A stretch of 57,355 nucleotides of DNA, from contig DAHUXE010000147.1 in NCBI GenBank assembly GCA_027307325.1, forward strand, positions 1 through 57,355, in the 5' to 3' direction. The notes under the pieces were generated by a model that saw only the letters and a list, made by a program, of their open reading frames with translations, was not told where the DNA came from and searched no databases. A program made the position numbers and the translations under genes. Below, piece after piece: positions 36,839 to 45,547 of this stretch. Numbering within the stretch: position 1 is the stretch's first letter; every line of letters begins with the position of its first letter. This DNA comes from Gammaproteobacteria bacterium. Lineage in GTDB: Bacteria > Pseudomonadota > Gammaproteobacteria > Steroidobacterales > Steroidobacteraceae.

Positions 36839-36920
36839 CGCCACGCGAGTCTCCTGAAGCCGATGTCGAAAATCGGCGGGCTGCTTCGTCATTGCAGTCA
36901 GAAGCACCCTGAAGGAGACC

Positions 36921-37139
36921 ATGATGGCCGCGCTCGCCGAATTCATCGCCCGCCTGATCGCTGCGCGCGCCCGGCTTGCCGTTGGTCTCCCCGGCCCGGC
37001 CGGGCGTGTCGCGGCGCTGCTGCGGGGGCTCGGTCCCTATGCGGCCATCGAATTGCTACTGCCGGGTGGATCGCTGCTCGCGCTGCTCCTGTGGCTGTGG
37101 CGGCGTCGCCGCGCCGCTTGCGCCGCGCTCGGTACGTAG
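36921..37139 (+). CDS. Small membrane protein
   Basis: The 72-aa product has AAGGAG 3-4 nt before the ATG, an amphipathic N-terminal part, one membrane helix (AAIELLLPGGSLLALLLWLW) and an Arg-rich tail, giving a single-span topology. No family recognised. Support is the ribosome site plus the hydrophobic segment. Confidence 0.55.
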   Translation: MMAALAEFIARLIAARARLAVGLPGPAGRVAALLRGLGPYAAIELLLPGGSLLALLLWLWRRRRAACAALGT

Positions 37140-37177
37140 CACCCGCAATTGCTGGCGAGAAGGTCGCAGGGTGTGGC

Positions 37178-38077
37178 TCAGCGCGGCGCGCGCCGGTCGG
37201 CGGATGCCCGCGCGAGCAGCAGTGCCCCCTCGAGCCCGGGATCCGCGAGCTCGGCAGGCACGCAGAAATCGGGCGCGGTCGCAGCCTCACCCACTCCGTA
37301 GCCCGCCAGGGCCGCGGACAGCGCGCTGCGCAACAGCCCGAGGAGATGCGGGGTTGCCATGACGCCCCCGCCCCAGACGATCCGCTCGGGCGACCAGCAG
37401 AGCACCAGTGCCGCGGCGAGATCGCCGAGGTAAGCGGCCACGAGCGCCCGCACCGACGGCTCATCGGCAAGCACCCGATCTCCTCCCAGCCGGCGCGCAA
37501 TCGCCGGTCCCGCGGCGAGCCCTTCAGCGCAGTTCTCGTGGAACGGGCACCCACTCTGCACCCGATCGCGCTCCCGGCGCGCCAGCCTGATGTGGCCGAT
37601 CTCCGGGTGCAGCGCTCCCGGGAGCGGACGACCATCCACCACGAGTCCGCCGCCGATACCGGTGCCCACCGTGACATAGGCGAGACACCGGACTCCCCGT
37701 CCCGCGCCGCGCTGCCACTCGGCACACGCGGCCGCATTGACATCGGTGTCGATCACGACCGGCACACCGAGCCTGGCGCCCAGTGCGGCGCGCAGATTCG
37801 AGCCACTCCAACCGGGTTTGGGAGTGCTGAGCACCCGACCGTAATCGCGGGCGAGCTGGTCGCGTACCAGCGGTCCGAAGGCGGCGATGCCGATACCGCC
37901 GAGCGCCCGGCCGGCCGCTACCGACGTGCCAAGAAACCGGACCAGCTCCTCGAGCGCCGCCTCCGGGGTCGTCGTAGGCCAACGGCCGTCGGCGAGGACG
38001 CGCTCGTCCTCGTCAACGATCCGCGCGAGGATCTTGGTGCCTCCGGTCTCGACCCCCGCGAACACCAGCTCGCTCAT
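37178..38077 (-). CDS. ROK-family sugar kinase (fructokinase-like)
   Basis: The 299-aa protein has the ROK ATP loop VETGGTK, a sugar-binding IDTDVNAAACAEW, GTGIGGGLVVDG, and the zinc/sugar motif HPEIGHI with CPFHENCAEG, which resembles ScrK-type fructokinases. It phosphorylates a hexose in the cytoplasm. There is no adjacent sugar transporter or regulator. The start is ATG. Confidence 0.85.
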   Translation of the reverse strand: MSELVFAGVETGGTKILARIVDEDERVLADGRWPTTTPEAALEELVRFLGTSVAAGRALGGIGIAAFGPLVRDQLARDYGRVLSTPKPGWSGSNLRAALGARLGVPVVIDTDVNAAACAEWQRGAGRGVRCLAYVTVGTGIGGGLVVDGRPLPGALHPEIGHIRLARRERDRVQSGCPFHENCAEGLAAGPAIARRLGGDRVLADEPSVRALVAAYLGDLAAALVLCWSPERIVWGGGVMATPHLLGLLRSALSAALAGYGVGEAATAPDFCVPAELADPGLEGALLLARASADRRAPR

Positions 38078-38098
38078 GTGAGCACGGCCAACCCCGTA

Positions 38099-38344
38099 TC
38101 AATGCAACGCGAGCGTATCACGCCGCCAGGCCGCGTCCTGCCAGCGACCGAAGTCCGCGAGCAGCTCCGGCGTGCTGGCCTGGCGAACGAGCGCGAGATC
38201 ATCGAGTCGCAGCTCCTCGAGACGGCGACGGAAGTGCCCGCGCTCCTTCACCTCGCGCGCCACCAGCAGCCGGCGCGTGCCGGGCGCGAAATGCTGACGG
38301 AAAGTGGCGGGACGCCGGACCCGTGTTGCTCGCCGGTGCACCAC
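38099..38344 (-). CDS. Possible small protein of unknown function
   Basis: The 81-aa frame from a GTG contains RPATFRQHFAPGTRRLLVAR and ends QDAAWRRDTLALH. Its amino-acid mix and high third-position GC look coding, and it fills a gap between the ROK kinase and TetR genes. The opposite strand also has a high-GC frame here, so strand is uncertain. It could be a truncated remnant. Confidence 0.3.
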   Translation of the reverse strand: MVHRRATRVRRPATFRQHFAPGTRRLLVAREVKERGHFRRRLEELRLDDLALVRQASTPELLADFGRWQDAAWRRDTLALH

Positions 38345-38522
38345 GGCCGTGCGCGCCTGCCTCTCCCTGCACCCGGAGCGTGCGCCTCGACAGCCGTCCC
38401 CGCCGCGGCACGCGCTGCGGCCGCAGGCACGCGTGTTGCATCGCTTCCCGCACAGACCAGGGGCGGGAGACGCAGTGCAATCGGTCCCCCTCCGAGCGTG
38501 GTGTCTCCCGCTTCTGGTCACT

Positions 38523-39128
38523 TCAGCGGACGATCTTGAGAGCCAGCTCGACGACGCCACGCGTGAGACGGCGATCCACCCGGGCATGTCCGAACAGGGT
38601 GCGGAAATAGAACGGCGCGGCGAGCAGGTCCAGCAGCAGCTCGATGTCTGCGCCGCCACGCGCCTCGCCGCGCGCCCGCGCTCTCTCCAGCGCCGCGCGC
38701 ATCGACTGGCGCCGCGGCACGAGTACCTGGCGCCTCACCGCCTGCGCGAGCTTCGGGTCGTGCGCCATGTCCGCCACCAGGCCCGGCAGCGCCTGCCGCA
38801 ACGGCCCGGAGAGCGCGCGCTGGAAGGTGCCGACGGCCGCAAGCAGATCACTGCGCAGGTCCCCGGTGTCGGGAGCAGGCCGCGCGCCCATCGTGCTGAC
38901 GAGACAGTCGGCTACCAGATAGGGCTTGCTCGGCCAGCGACGGTAGATGCTCGCGCGCGCGCGCTTCGCCTTGCGCGCGATTCCGACCATGGTAACCGCC
39001 CGGTAGCCGCGGGTCCTCAGCACCTCGAGCACGGCCGCGACCACGGCCCGATCGATGTCTTCGTTGCGCGGACGGCCGCGCGGCGGGCGCCGTCCGCTGC
39101 CGGGAAGCCGCGATTTGAGGGGTGTCAA
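38523..39128 (-). CDS. TetR/AcrR-family transcriptional regulator
   Basis: The 201-aa protein has an Arg/Pro-rich N-terminus, a TetR-type HTH (AVVAAVLEVLRTRGYRAVTM, then ASIYRRWPSKPYLV) and a ligand-binding C-terminal domain. The TTG start overlaps the stop of the ClC gene (TTGA), so it is probably the last gene of that operon. The 21-bp palindrome at the operon head is a likely operator, implying autoregulation; this is inference. Confidence 0.85.
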   Translation of the reverse strand: MTPLKSRLPGSGRRPPRGRPRNEDIDRAVVAAVLEVLRTRGYRAVTMVGIARKAKRARASIYRRWPSKPYLVADCLVSTMGARPAPDTGDLRSDLLAAVGTFQRALSGPLRQALPGLVADMAHDPKLAQAVRRQVLVPRRQSMRAALERARARGEARGGADIELLLDLLAAPFYFRTLFGHARVDRRLTRGVVELALKIVR

Positions 39129-40948
39129 CGTGTGCCCTCTTTCCCGCTCTCCTCACGGGGCGCACCCATGACGCGGAACACCCGCTCGCGCAGCGACTCC
39201 TCCTCGTGCTGTGCGCGCATGGGCTTCAGGAGATCGCTGCGGCTCACGATCCCGACCAGGCGCTGCGAGACCGGATCATCCACGACCGGCAGCCGCTCCT
39301 GTCCCATCGCCGCGAGCCGCTGCGCAACCGCGCGGCAGGTCTCGCCCGGCAGGGCGTATTCCGGTGTGGGCGAGGCGGCGAGCAACTCGCCGATCGCCCG
39401 CAGAGCATCGCCCGGCGCCCAGCGGGTCACGGCCTCGCGGTCGACCATCCCGAGGAGCCGTCCGTCGTCGACGACGGGGTAGGCGCGATGATGCTGCCGG
39501 CTGCCGAAGTATGTGCCGCGTGCCTCGGCAACGCCGAGAACCGCCGGGATACTCACGACTGCGCGCGTCATGACTTCGTCGACGAGGTGCCGCTCGAGCG
39601 CATCGACGCCGTACTCGCGAAATACGTGGCGGCCGCGGCGCGCGATCTTCTCGGTGAGGATGGAGCGTGGCATCGCGATCACCGTGAAGCCATACGCGGT
39701 CGCGCAGCCGAGAATCGTCGGCAGGAAGGCGTTGACGTCCTGCGTCAGGCCGAAGGCGAACACCACGGCGGTCAGCGGCGCGCGCATGGTCCCCGCCAGG
39801 AGCGCGGCCATGCACACCAGCGCCCAGAGCTGCGGGCTGCCGCCCGGCAACCAGGCGCTCAACACCGAACCGAGCCCCGCGCCGATCATCAGCAGCGGCG
39901 CCAGCACGCCGCCCGAGGTTCCCGAGCCGAGCGCCACGACCCAGATGACGAACTTCACCAGCAGCAGCGACAGCGCCGCCGTGGTCACGAGGTCGTGCGC
40001 GAGCAGATCGCCGATCACGTCGTAGCCGACGCCGAGCGCGCGCGGCGCCATCACGCCGCCTGCGCCCACGACGATCCCTGCGAGCGCCGGCCACCACATC
40101 CAGTGGACCGGCAGCCGGCCGAAGAAATCCTCCACGCGATAGAGCGTCGCCGTCATGGCCGAGGCGACCAGGCCGCAGATGAGGCCCGCGGCACAGCAGG
40201 AGAGCAACGCGCCGGAGGTCGGCAACGGCGTCGCCAGCGGAAACAGCGGCCCGGCACTTGCCCACAGGGGCCGAAGGAAGCCCGCGACGGCGCAGCTCAG
40301 CGCGACCGGCAGCAGGCTGCGCGGGCGCAGCTCGAACAAGAGCAGCTCGACCGCCAGCAGGATGGCGGCGAGCGGTGTGCCGAAGACCGCAGTCATGCCC
40401 GCACAGGCGCCGGCTACCAGCAGCGCCTTGCGCTCGGCTGCCGTCAGATGAAAAGCCTGCGCGAGCAGCGATGCTACGGCGCCACCCGTCACGATGATCG
40501 GGCCCTCCGCTCCGAACGGGCCGCCGCTGCCGATGACGATCCCCGAAGAGAGGGGCTTCAGGATCGCGACCTTGGGCGACATGCGGCTCTTGCCGTAGAG
40601 AATCGTCTCGATCGCCTCGGGAATCCCGTGACCACGGATCTTCTCGGTCCCAAAGCGCGCGATGAGCCCGACGATGAACCCGCCGACGACGGGTACCGCG
40701 ATCACCGCGAGGCCGAGGTGGTGCTCGGCCGGCGAGCGGGCGGCGAACGACAGCGTCTGGAAGAAGAACAGGTTGGTGAAAAAGCGGATCGCACCGAGCA
40801 GCACCACCGCGCCGAGCGTGCTCAGCACGCCGATCACGATGGCGAACGCCGAGAGCAGGATGAGCCGGGTATTGGGCGCGAAGTCGCCGGCGCGCGCTAC
40901 GCGCCCGGAATGAGCGCCTCCGGATCCCCTCCGCTCCACCCCGGGCAT
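39125..40948 (-). CDS. ClC-type chloride channel/transporter with CBS domains
   Basis: The 607-aa inner-membrane protein has ClC helices with GHGIPEA, the gating-Glu motif SGGPFGAEGP and the anion-binding loop GSGTSGGVLAP. A C-terminal CBS pair follows (DEVMTRAVVSIP and LPVVDDPVSQRLVGIVSRSD). It exchanges or conducts chloride. The ATG has no ribosome site of its own and lies 4 nt after the stop of an upstream relic ORF, so translation is probably coupled to it. Confidence 0.87.
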   Translation of the reverse strand: MPGVERRGSGGAHSGRVARAGDFAPNTRLILLSAFAIVIGVLSTLGAVVLLGAIRFFTNLFFFQTLSFAARSPAEHHLGLAVIAVPVVGGFIVGLIARFGTEKIRGHGIPEAIETILYGKSRMSPKVAILKPLSSGIVIGSGGPFGAEGPIIVTGGAVASLLAQAFHLTAAERKALLVAGACAGMTAVFGTPLAAILLAVELLLFELRPRSLLPVALSCAVAGFLRPLWASAGPLFPLATPLPTSGALLSCCAAGLICGLVASAMTATLYRVEDFFGRLPVHWMWWPALAGIVVGAGGVMAPRALGVGYDVIGDLLAHDLVTTAALSLLLVKFVIWVVALGSGTSGGVLAPLLMIGAGLGSVLSAWLPGGSPQLWALVCMAALLAGTMRAPLTAVVFAFGLTQDVNAFLPTILGCATAYGFTVIAMPRSILTEKIARRGRHVFREYGVDALERHLVDEVMTRAVVSIPAVLGVAEARGTYFGSRQHHRAYPVVDDGRLLGMVDREAVTRWAPGDALRAIGELLAASPTPEYALPGETCRAVAQRLAAMGQERLPVVDDPVSQRLVGIVSRSDLLKPMRAQHEEESLRERVFRVMGAPREESGKEGTR

Positions 40949-40952
40949 GGCG

Positions 40953-41102
40953 TCAGAAGCCGAACAGGACTACCGCCTCTTGCGCCGCGGCCGTCCGCTG
41001 CTGCGCGCAGGGCGGAACCAGCCAGCGGCTATAGCCGGCGGCGACGATGATGCGTTCCCGATCGAGGAATCCCGCGCGAGCCATGACATTGGCGGCGGAC
41101 AT
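40953..41102 (-). pseudogene. N-terminal relic of an OFA-type MFS transporter, now a 49-codon leader ORF
   Basis: The ATG has AGGAG 7 nt upstream. The product starts MSAANVMARAGFLDRERII and has YSRWLVPPC, which matches the start of oxalate/formate-antiporter-like MFS proteins, where AALAIHL would follow. Homology stops there; 17 unrelated residues and a stop follow, just before the ClC ATG. It may now act mainly as a translated leader for the ClC gene. Confidence 0.5.
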
Positions 41103-41192
41103 CGGAGACTCCTGTTGGGTGTTTGTCGGAGCGCGCTTACTGCCGCGCATTCTAGAGAGCCGGCGGCGAATGTCACGCCGCCTGCCGTCCTT

Positions 41193-41213
41193 TACGAGAC
41201 AGTCTGTCTCGTA
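41193..41213. promoter_or_regulatory. 21-bp perfect palindrome, probable TetR-family operator
   Basis: Arms TACGAGACAG and CTGTCTCGTA flank a single central base. It lies about 90 nt upstream of the leader ORF of the ClC/TetR operon. Length and symmetry fit TetR-family operators, and the operon encodes such a regulator. Confidence 0.6.
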
Positions 41214-41242
41214 TAGGCTGAAGGTGAACCGTTCGCGGAGAC

Positions 41243-41292
41243 CGGGGGCGGAAGATCGGCGCCCACCCCTCCGGGCGCTCCTTCCGCCCCCG
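41243..41292 (-). terminator. Long double stem-loop after OsmC gene
   Basis: CGGGGGCGGAAG pairs perfectly with CTTCCGCCCCCG, and an inner GCGCCC/GGGCGC stem sits within. It starts 6 nt after the OsmC stop. There is no U-tract, so it may act as a Rho-assisted terminator or mRNA end cap separating the two operons. Confidence 0.5.
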
Positions 41293-41298
41293 ATCCCT

Positions 41299-41730
41299 TC
41301 AAGTCCCGAGCCGGACGGTCCAGGTGACCGGAATGTCGGCGAGCAGTGACGAGCGCACGCTGCAGTACCTGGTCACCGCGAGCTCGACCGCCCGCTCGGC
41401 TTTTGCCTGCGTGGCGCCGGGTGCCGTCACCGAGAAATGCAGTATCGCGGAGGCCAGGCGCCGCGGCGTCGCCTCCACCCGCTGCGCCTCGACCGCCACG
41501 CGCAGCGCCCGAACCGGCGTGCGCTGCTTGGCGAGAATCGAGACGACGTCGGTCGCCGCGCAGGTCGCGATGGCGGCGAGCAGCGTGTCGAAGGGGCTCG
41601 GGGCCGACTTCGAATCGCCGTCGATGCGGAGCCTGGGTCCGCCCGCGCGGTGCGCCTCGAACTCACTCGCACCGACCCAGTCGACCTCTATGTGCGGATG
41701 CGGCAGGAGCTTTGCGTCAGCGTTCGGCAT
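41299..41730 (-). CDS. OsmC/Ohr-family protein
   Basis: The 143-aa protein has PSPFDTLLAAIATCAATDVV, the OsmC-type helix with a Cys, and a C-terminal VTRYCSVRSSLLADIPVTW with the second Cys. This pair normally reduces organic peroxides using a thiol. The ATG lies inside the end of the HDOD gene (14-nt overlap), so the two are co-transcribed. Confidence 0.8.
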   Translation of the reverse strand: MPNADAKLLPHPHIEVDWVGASEFEAHRAGGPRLRIDGDSKSAPSPFDTLLAAIATCAATDVVSILAKQRTPVRALRVAVEAQRVEATPRRLASAILHFSVTAPGATQAKAERAVELAVTRYCSVRSSLLADIPVTWTVRLGT

Positions 41731-42826
41731 GCGTTTCGGCCTTTGCGGGCGGCTCGGCGCTGGCCAGCTGCCGCGCCAACCGCGCCCAGATCCGCTCGCA
41801 GCCCGGGCCGGCGAATCCGTGGGCGGCCAGGGCGGCCTTGCCGGCGTCATCGTCGAGCAATCCGGCGCGGCGCAGAACCGCTACCGCACCGCAATAACGG
41901 CCGAAGCGCAGCGATTTCCCGAGAGCCGTGGCGTTGCCCGGCGACATGTAATCGGACTGGTCCTCGAGTGCCGTGAGGATGCGGCTCGAGAGCTCCCAGT
42001 CGTGCGCGACGCGGTCCGCGACGTGCGCGGCATGACGCTCGACGAGCGTCGCCACCGTGGCCGCATCGGGAGGGACCGCATGCCGGGCGTACTCGTCCAT
42101 CGCGGCGCGGAACACCAGAATGGTGCCGAGGCCGTGGAGCAGCACCAGCAGCTGCGCGGCGAACGGGTCCTCATCGGCGAGGATCGCTGCGTAGGCTTCC
42201 GCGGCATTCGCCGCGTATTGCGTGTGCTCCCAGGTGATATCCGGAAAGCGCTGGAACTGTCCCGAAGCGGTTCTGAACACCGGCTGCAGGAGCGCTGCGG
42301 CCATCAGCGAGCGAATGCCGGAGGTCCCGAGAAGGGTCACCGCGCGATCGATACTCTCGACCGGCTGGGAGTTGATGCGATAGAAGGCGCTGTTGGCGAG
42401 CCGCAGCAGGTTCCCGGCCAGCGCCGGGTCCTGGGCAATGAGCACCGCGAGCTCGCGCTGCGAGACATTCTCGTCGTTCACCGCCTGCATGAGCTTCGGC
42501 AGATGCAGCGGGCGCCGCGGCGCGTATTCGGCCTTGAGGACCGGCCCGGACAGGAGCAGATCCACCGCCGCCGCCACTTCCCGGTGTGCCGGCTCGTCCG
42601 CCGGCGGCCGCAGTGGCACCCCGAAAGCAAGCTCGTGCAGTTGCGCCGCGATCTCGGGGGCCGGCTGTGATGCAGGCGGCGGGCTGGCGCGCTCCGCCGC
42701 GGGCGCGGGGGTGCGCGGCGCATCCTCGGGATGCGTGCCGCGCCGGCGCCGGCCCGAGAAAGCCAGGGCGCCGAGCGCCACGGAGAGCGCGAGCAGCGCC
42801 GCCACGAACAGGATGAATTTCAACAT
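41717..42826 (-). CDS. HDOD-domain protein with N-terminal membrane anchor
   Basis: The 369-aa protein has one N-terminal helix (MLKFILFVAALLALSVALGA), a Pro/Ala-rich linker, and an HDOD domain (about 100-300; LPKLMQAVNDENVSQRELAV and DPALAGNLLRLANSAFY). HDOD proteins act in signal networks without the catalytic HD pair. A GTG 12 nt upstream is an alternative start. Confidence 0.8.
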   Translation of the reverse strand: MLKFILFVAALLALSVALGALAFSGRRRRGTHPEDAPRTPAPAAERASPPPASQPAPEIAAQLHELAFGVPLRPPADEPAHREVAAAVDLLLSGPVLKAEYAPRRPLHLPKLMQAVNDENVSQRELAVLIAQDPALAGNLLRLANSAFYRINSQPVESIDRAVTLLGTSGIRSLMAAALLQPVFRTASGQFQRFPDITWEHTQYAANAAEAYAAILADEDPFAAQLLVLLHGLGTILVFRAAMDEYARHAVPPDAATVATLVERHAAHVADRVAHDWELSSRILTALEDQSDYMSPGNATALGKSLRFGRYCGAVAVLRRAGLLDDDAGKAALAAHGFAGPGCERIWARLARQLASAEPPAKAETHAER

Positions 42827-42985
42827 CGCCCCGCGCACGACCCCTCACCCCCAACTGTAGCGGAATCTCTCTCCAATTGAGGAGGTCCGCTCCTTTCTAA
42901 TTCCCCCGCCGCGCTACCTCGGCGGGAGGCCGACTCCGCGGACGTCAAACACTAGAGTGGCTGCCCGTGCTGGCGGAGGTGGTCC

Positions 42986-43195
42986 GTGCAATTCCTCCTC
43001 TTCGATATCGGCGTTACCCTGGTGTTTCTCGGCGGTTACCGGACGGTCGACATGCTGCAGCGGCGGCGGGCGCTCGCGGTGCCGAGGGCCGCGAGCCGCA
43101 CGCCCGGCCGGGAACCGCGACCTGCGCCTGGCAGCGAGGGCCCGGCGACCCGGGCGCCGCGCCGGGAGTGGCCGCGGCTCAGCTATCCGAGGTAG
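42986..43195 (+). CDS. Small membrane protein
   Basis: The 69-aa product starts at GTG with GGAGG 6 nt upstream, has one N-terminal helix (QFLLFDIGVTLVFLGGY) and a long Arg/Pro-rich cytoplasmic tail. It ends 10 nt before the exonuclease gene. No family recognised. Confidence 0.55.
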   Translation: MQFLLFDIGVTLVFLGGYRTVDMLQRRRALAVPRAASRTPGREPRPAPGSEGPATRAPRREWPRLSYPR

Positions 43196-43205
43196 CCTCC
43201 GGCGG

Positions 43206-44051
43206 GTGATCGTCCATCTCATCGACGGCACCTACGAGCTGTTTCGTCACTTCTACGGGCTGCGGCGCTTTGCAAAGGGCGAGGACGCTGCCTTCGGCGC
43301 CGCCGTCGGGGTACTCAACACCGTTCTCAAGATGATCGAGGAAGGCGCAACCCACCTCGGCGTTGCGACCGACCACGTCATCGAGTCCTTCCGCAACCGC
43401 CTGTGGCCGGCATACAAGACCGGCGACGGTGTCGAGCCGGCACTGCTGCGGCAGTTCCAGCCGCTCGAGGATGCGCTCGCCGCCATGGGCGTCGCCGTCT
43501 GGCCGATGGTGGAGCTCGAGGCGGACGACGCCCTCGGCTCGGCGGCGCGCATCGCAGCCGGGGATGCCTCCGTCGAGAAGGTCTCGATCTGGAGCCCGGA
43601 CAAGGACCTCGCGCAATGCGTCAGCGGCGACCGGGTGGTTCAGGTCGACCGCAGGACCAGGGAGATCCGCAACGCCGCCGCAGTGCGCGCGAAATTCGGG
43701 GTGGATCCGGAACGGATCCCGGACTTCCTCGCGCTCGTCGGCGACAGCGCCGACGGCTATCCGGGAATGGCCGGCATCGGGCCGGTGAGCGCGGCGCGTC
43801 TCATCGGCAGGTACGGCCCGCTCGAGAGCTTCCCGCCTGAGGTCCTCGGCGCGCGTCGCGACCTCGCCCTGCTCTTCAAGCAGCTCGCGACCCTGAGGAC
43901 CGATGCCGAGCTGTTCTCGGACGCCGAGGCCCTCCGCTGGCGCGGGCCGAGCGCAGAGTTCGCGGCGTGGACGGAGGAATTCGCGAGCCCCCGGCTGCTC
44001 GAGCGCAGCCGCAAGGCCGCCGCCGGCCTCGCGGCCACAGCCTCGGAATGA
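43206..44051 (+). CDS. 5'-3' exonuclease / flap endonuclease family protein
   Basis: The 281-aa protein begins IVHLIDGTYELFRHFY (metal-binding Asp) and has ELEADDALGSAARIAA, SPDKDLAQCV, and the helix-hairpin-helix region DFLALVGDSADGYPGMAGIG. It matches free-standing 5' nucleases related to the N-terminal domain of DNA polymerase I. The start is GTG. Its stop overlaps the next ATG. Confidence 0.85.
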   Translation: MIVHLIDGTYELFRHFYGLRRFAKGEDAAFGAAVGVLNTVLKMIEEGATHLGVATDHVIESFRNRLWPAYKTGDGVEPALLRQFQPLEDALAAMGVAVWPMVELEADDALGSAARIAAGDASVEKVSIWSPDKDLAQCVSGDRVVQVDRRTREIRNAAAVRAKFGVDPERIPDFLALVGDSADGYPGMAGIGPVSAARLIGRYGPLESFPPEVLGARRDLALLFKQLATLRTDAELFSDAEALRWRGPSAEFAAWTEEFASPRLLERSRKAAAGLAATASE

Positions 44052-44896
44052 AGCGCGCCGCCGCGGCTGCCGGGTTCGCGCTGCTGTGTTTTGCAGCCAA
44101 CTCGGTGCTGTGCCGCATGGCACTGCGCAGCGCGCATATCGATCCGGCGAGCTTCACCGCCATTCGCCTGGTCTCGGGCGCCGTGACACTATGGCTCCTC
44201 GTGCAACTTGGCCGCCGGCGACCGAGCCCGGGCGGCAGCTGGTGGTCGGCGCTCGCGCTCCTTGCATACGCCATCCCGTTCTCCTTCGCCTACGTGGGGC
44301 TCACGACCGGTACGGGCGCGCTGTTGCTCTTCGGCGCCGTGCAGGTGGTGATGCTCGCCGCAGGATTTCATTCCGGCGAGCGTATCGATCGCCTCCTCGT
44401 CCTCGGCTGGCTCACGGCGGTCGCGGGGCTGATCCTACTGCTCCTTCCGGGCATCGCCGCGCCGCCGAGCAGAGAGGCATGCTTCATGCTGGTCGCGGGC
44501 GTCGCCTGGGCGGTCTACTCGCTCCACGGCCGGCGCTCGACGGATGCGCTCGGCGACACGGCGGGCAACTTCGTGCGCTCGGCTCCGGGCGCGCTGCTCG
44601 TCGGCGCGCTGCTCTTCAAGCGCGGCTCCACGGACCCGGCCGGGGTCCTGCTCGCGGCGCTTTCCGGTGCCGTCGCCTCCGGTCTCGGCTACGCCGCCTG
44701 GTACACGGCGCTGCCGAGGCTCGGGGCGATCGCCGCGGCGAATGCGCAGCTTTCCGTTCCGGTGGTCGCCGCGCTCGCCGGCGTCGCTCTGTTCGACGAG
44801 CCGATCACGGGGCGGCTGGTTGCCGCGGCGGTGCTGGTGCTCGGTGGCACCGCGCTCGCCGTGCGGCGCAGCCTCGCGCTGCGTCCGGCCCGCTGA
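44048..44896 (+). CDS. EamA/DMT-family permease
   Basis: The 282-aa protein has ten hydrophobic segments in two EamA repeats. The first contains ANSVLCRMALRSAHIDPASF; the second ends with FDEPITGRLVAAAVLVLGGTALAV, typical of drug/metabolite transporters. The ATG overlaps the exonuclease stop (ATGA). The substrate is unknown. Confidence 0.83.
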   Translation: MKRAAAAAGFALLCFAANSVLCRMALRSAHIDPASFTAIRLVSGAVTLWLLVQLGRRRPSPGGSWWSALALLAYAIPFSFAYVGLTTGTGALLLFGAVQVVMLAAGFHSGERIDRLLVLGWLTAVAGLILLLLPGIAAPPSREACFMLVAGVAWAVYSLHGRRSTDALGDTAGNFVRSAPGALLVGALLFKRGSTDPAGVLLAALSGAVASGLGYAAWYTALPRLGAIAAANAQLSVPVVAALAGVALFDEPITGRLVAAAVLVLGGTALAVRRSLALRPAR

Positions 44897-44980
44897 AGCC
44901 TGCGCGCACAGGCGCGCGGTCGCCGAGGACCACGCGGTGCGCCAGACACCGCGCGGGCCTGGGCGAGCGCAACTCCATCC

Positions 44981-45547
44981 TCAGGCCTTCGGCGTGTAGC
45001 TGAACTTCTGCCCCGCTACCGTCGCCTGGTACATCGCCCCTCCCTTGACGATGGTGAAGACCGCCAGTCCCTTGTAGTACCGGCCGGCGGTCAGGGCGTC
45101 CTTCTTGCCGCCGCTCGCTTCGGCGCTGGCCCCGGTCGTGCCGATGCTGCCGCCCGCGGCGGCCGTGATCGCCACGGCATTGACGTCGGCGCCGAACTCG
45201 AAATTACCCTTGGCGAATTCGTCGAACGCGCGCCGATCCTCGAAGAAGACGATCTGGCTGTAAGCCTGGCCGCCAGCCTGAAAGCCCGCGCTCAGCTGAT
45301 TCACCGTGGTATTGCCCACGTAGACGCCGTGCACGTACACCCGCCCGCTGCCGTGGGCGCCGCCGACCACCAGGCCGGCCTTGCCGATGGTGGGAAACAC
45401 CGCGTACCCGTAGCAGTTGTCGAAGAACCGGGCGCTCTCGCCGGCGTTCCTGAAGAGGCTGACCGTATCCGTGTACGGGTTGGCCCAGAGTGCCGGCGCC
45501 CACAAGAGCAGCGCAGCCGCCAGCAATTTCGTGAAATGGTGTCGCAT
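44981..45547 (-). CDS. Exported SYLF (lipid-binding) domain protein
   Basis: The 188-aa protein has a signal peptide ending ALWA and a SYLF/DUF500 domain: YGYAVFPTIGKAGLVVGGAHGSGRVY, then QAGGQAYSQIVFFEDRRAF and a Gly-rich repeat. Related domains bind phosphoinositides in eukaryotes; in bacteria the role is unknown and periplasmic. The ATG has AGGAGGTG 5 nt upstream. Confidence 0.83.
   Translation of the reverse strand: MRHHFTKLLAAALLLWAPALWANPYTDTVSLFRNAGESARFFDNCYGYAVFPTIGKAGLVVGGAHGSGRVYVHGVYVGNTTVNQLSAGFQAGGQAYSQIVFFEDRRAFDEFAKGNFEFGADVNAVAITAAAGGSIGTTGASAEASGGKKDALTAGRYYKGLAVFTIVKGGAMYQATVAGQKFSYTPKA

Noticed and set aside
38102-38539. Plus-strand frame starting MQRERITPPGRVL
   Set aside because: It has no ribosome site, becomes Ala/Pro/Arg-rich and runs antisense into the TetR gene; the minus-strand frame looks more protein-like.
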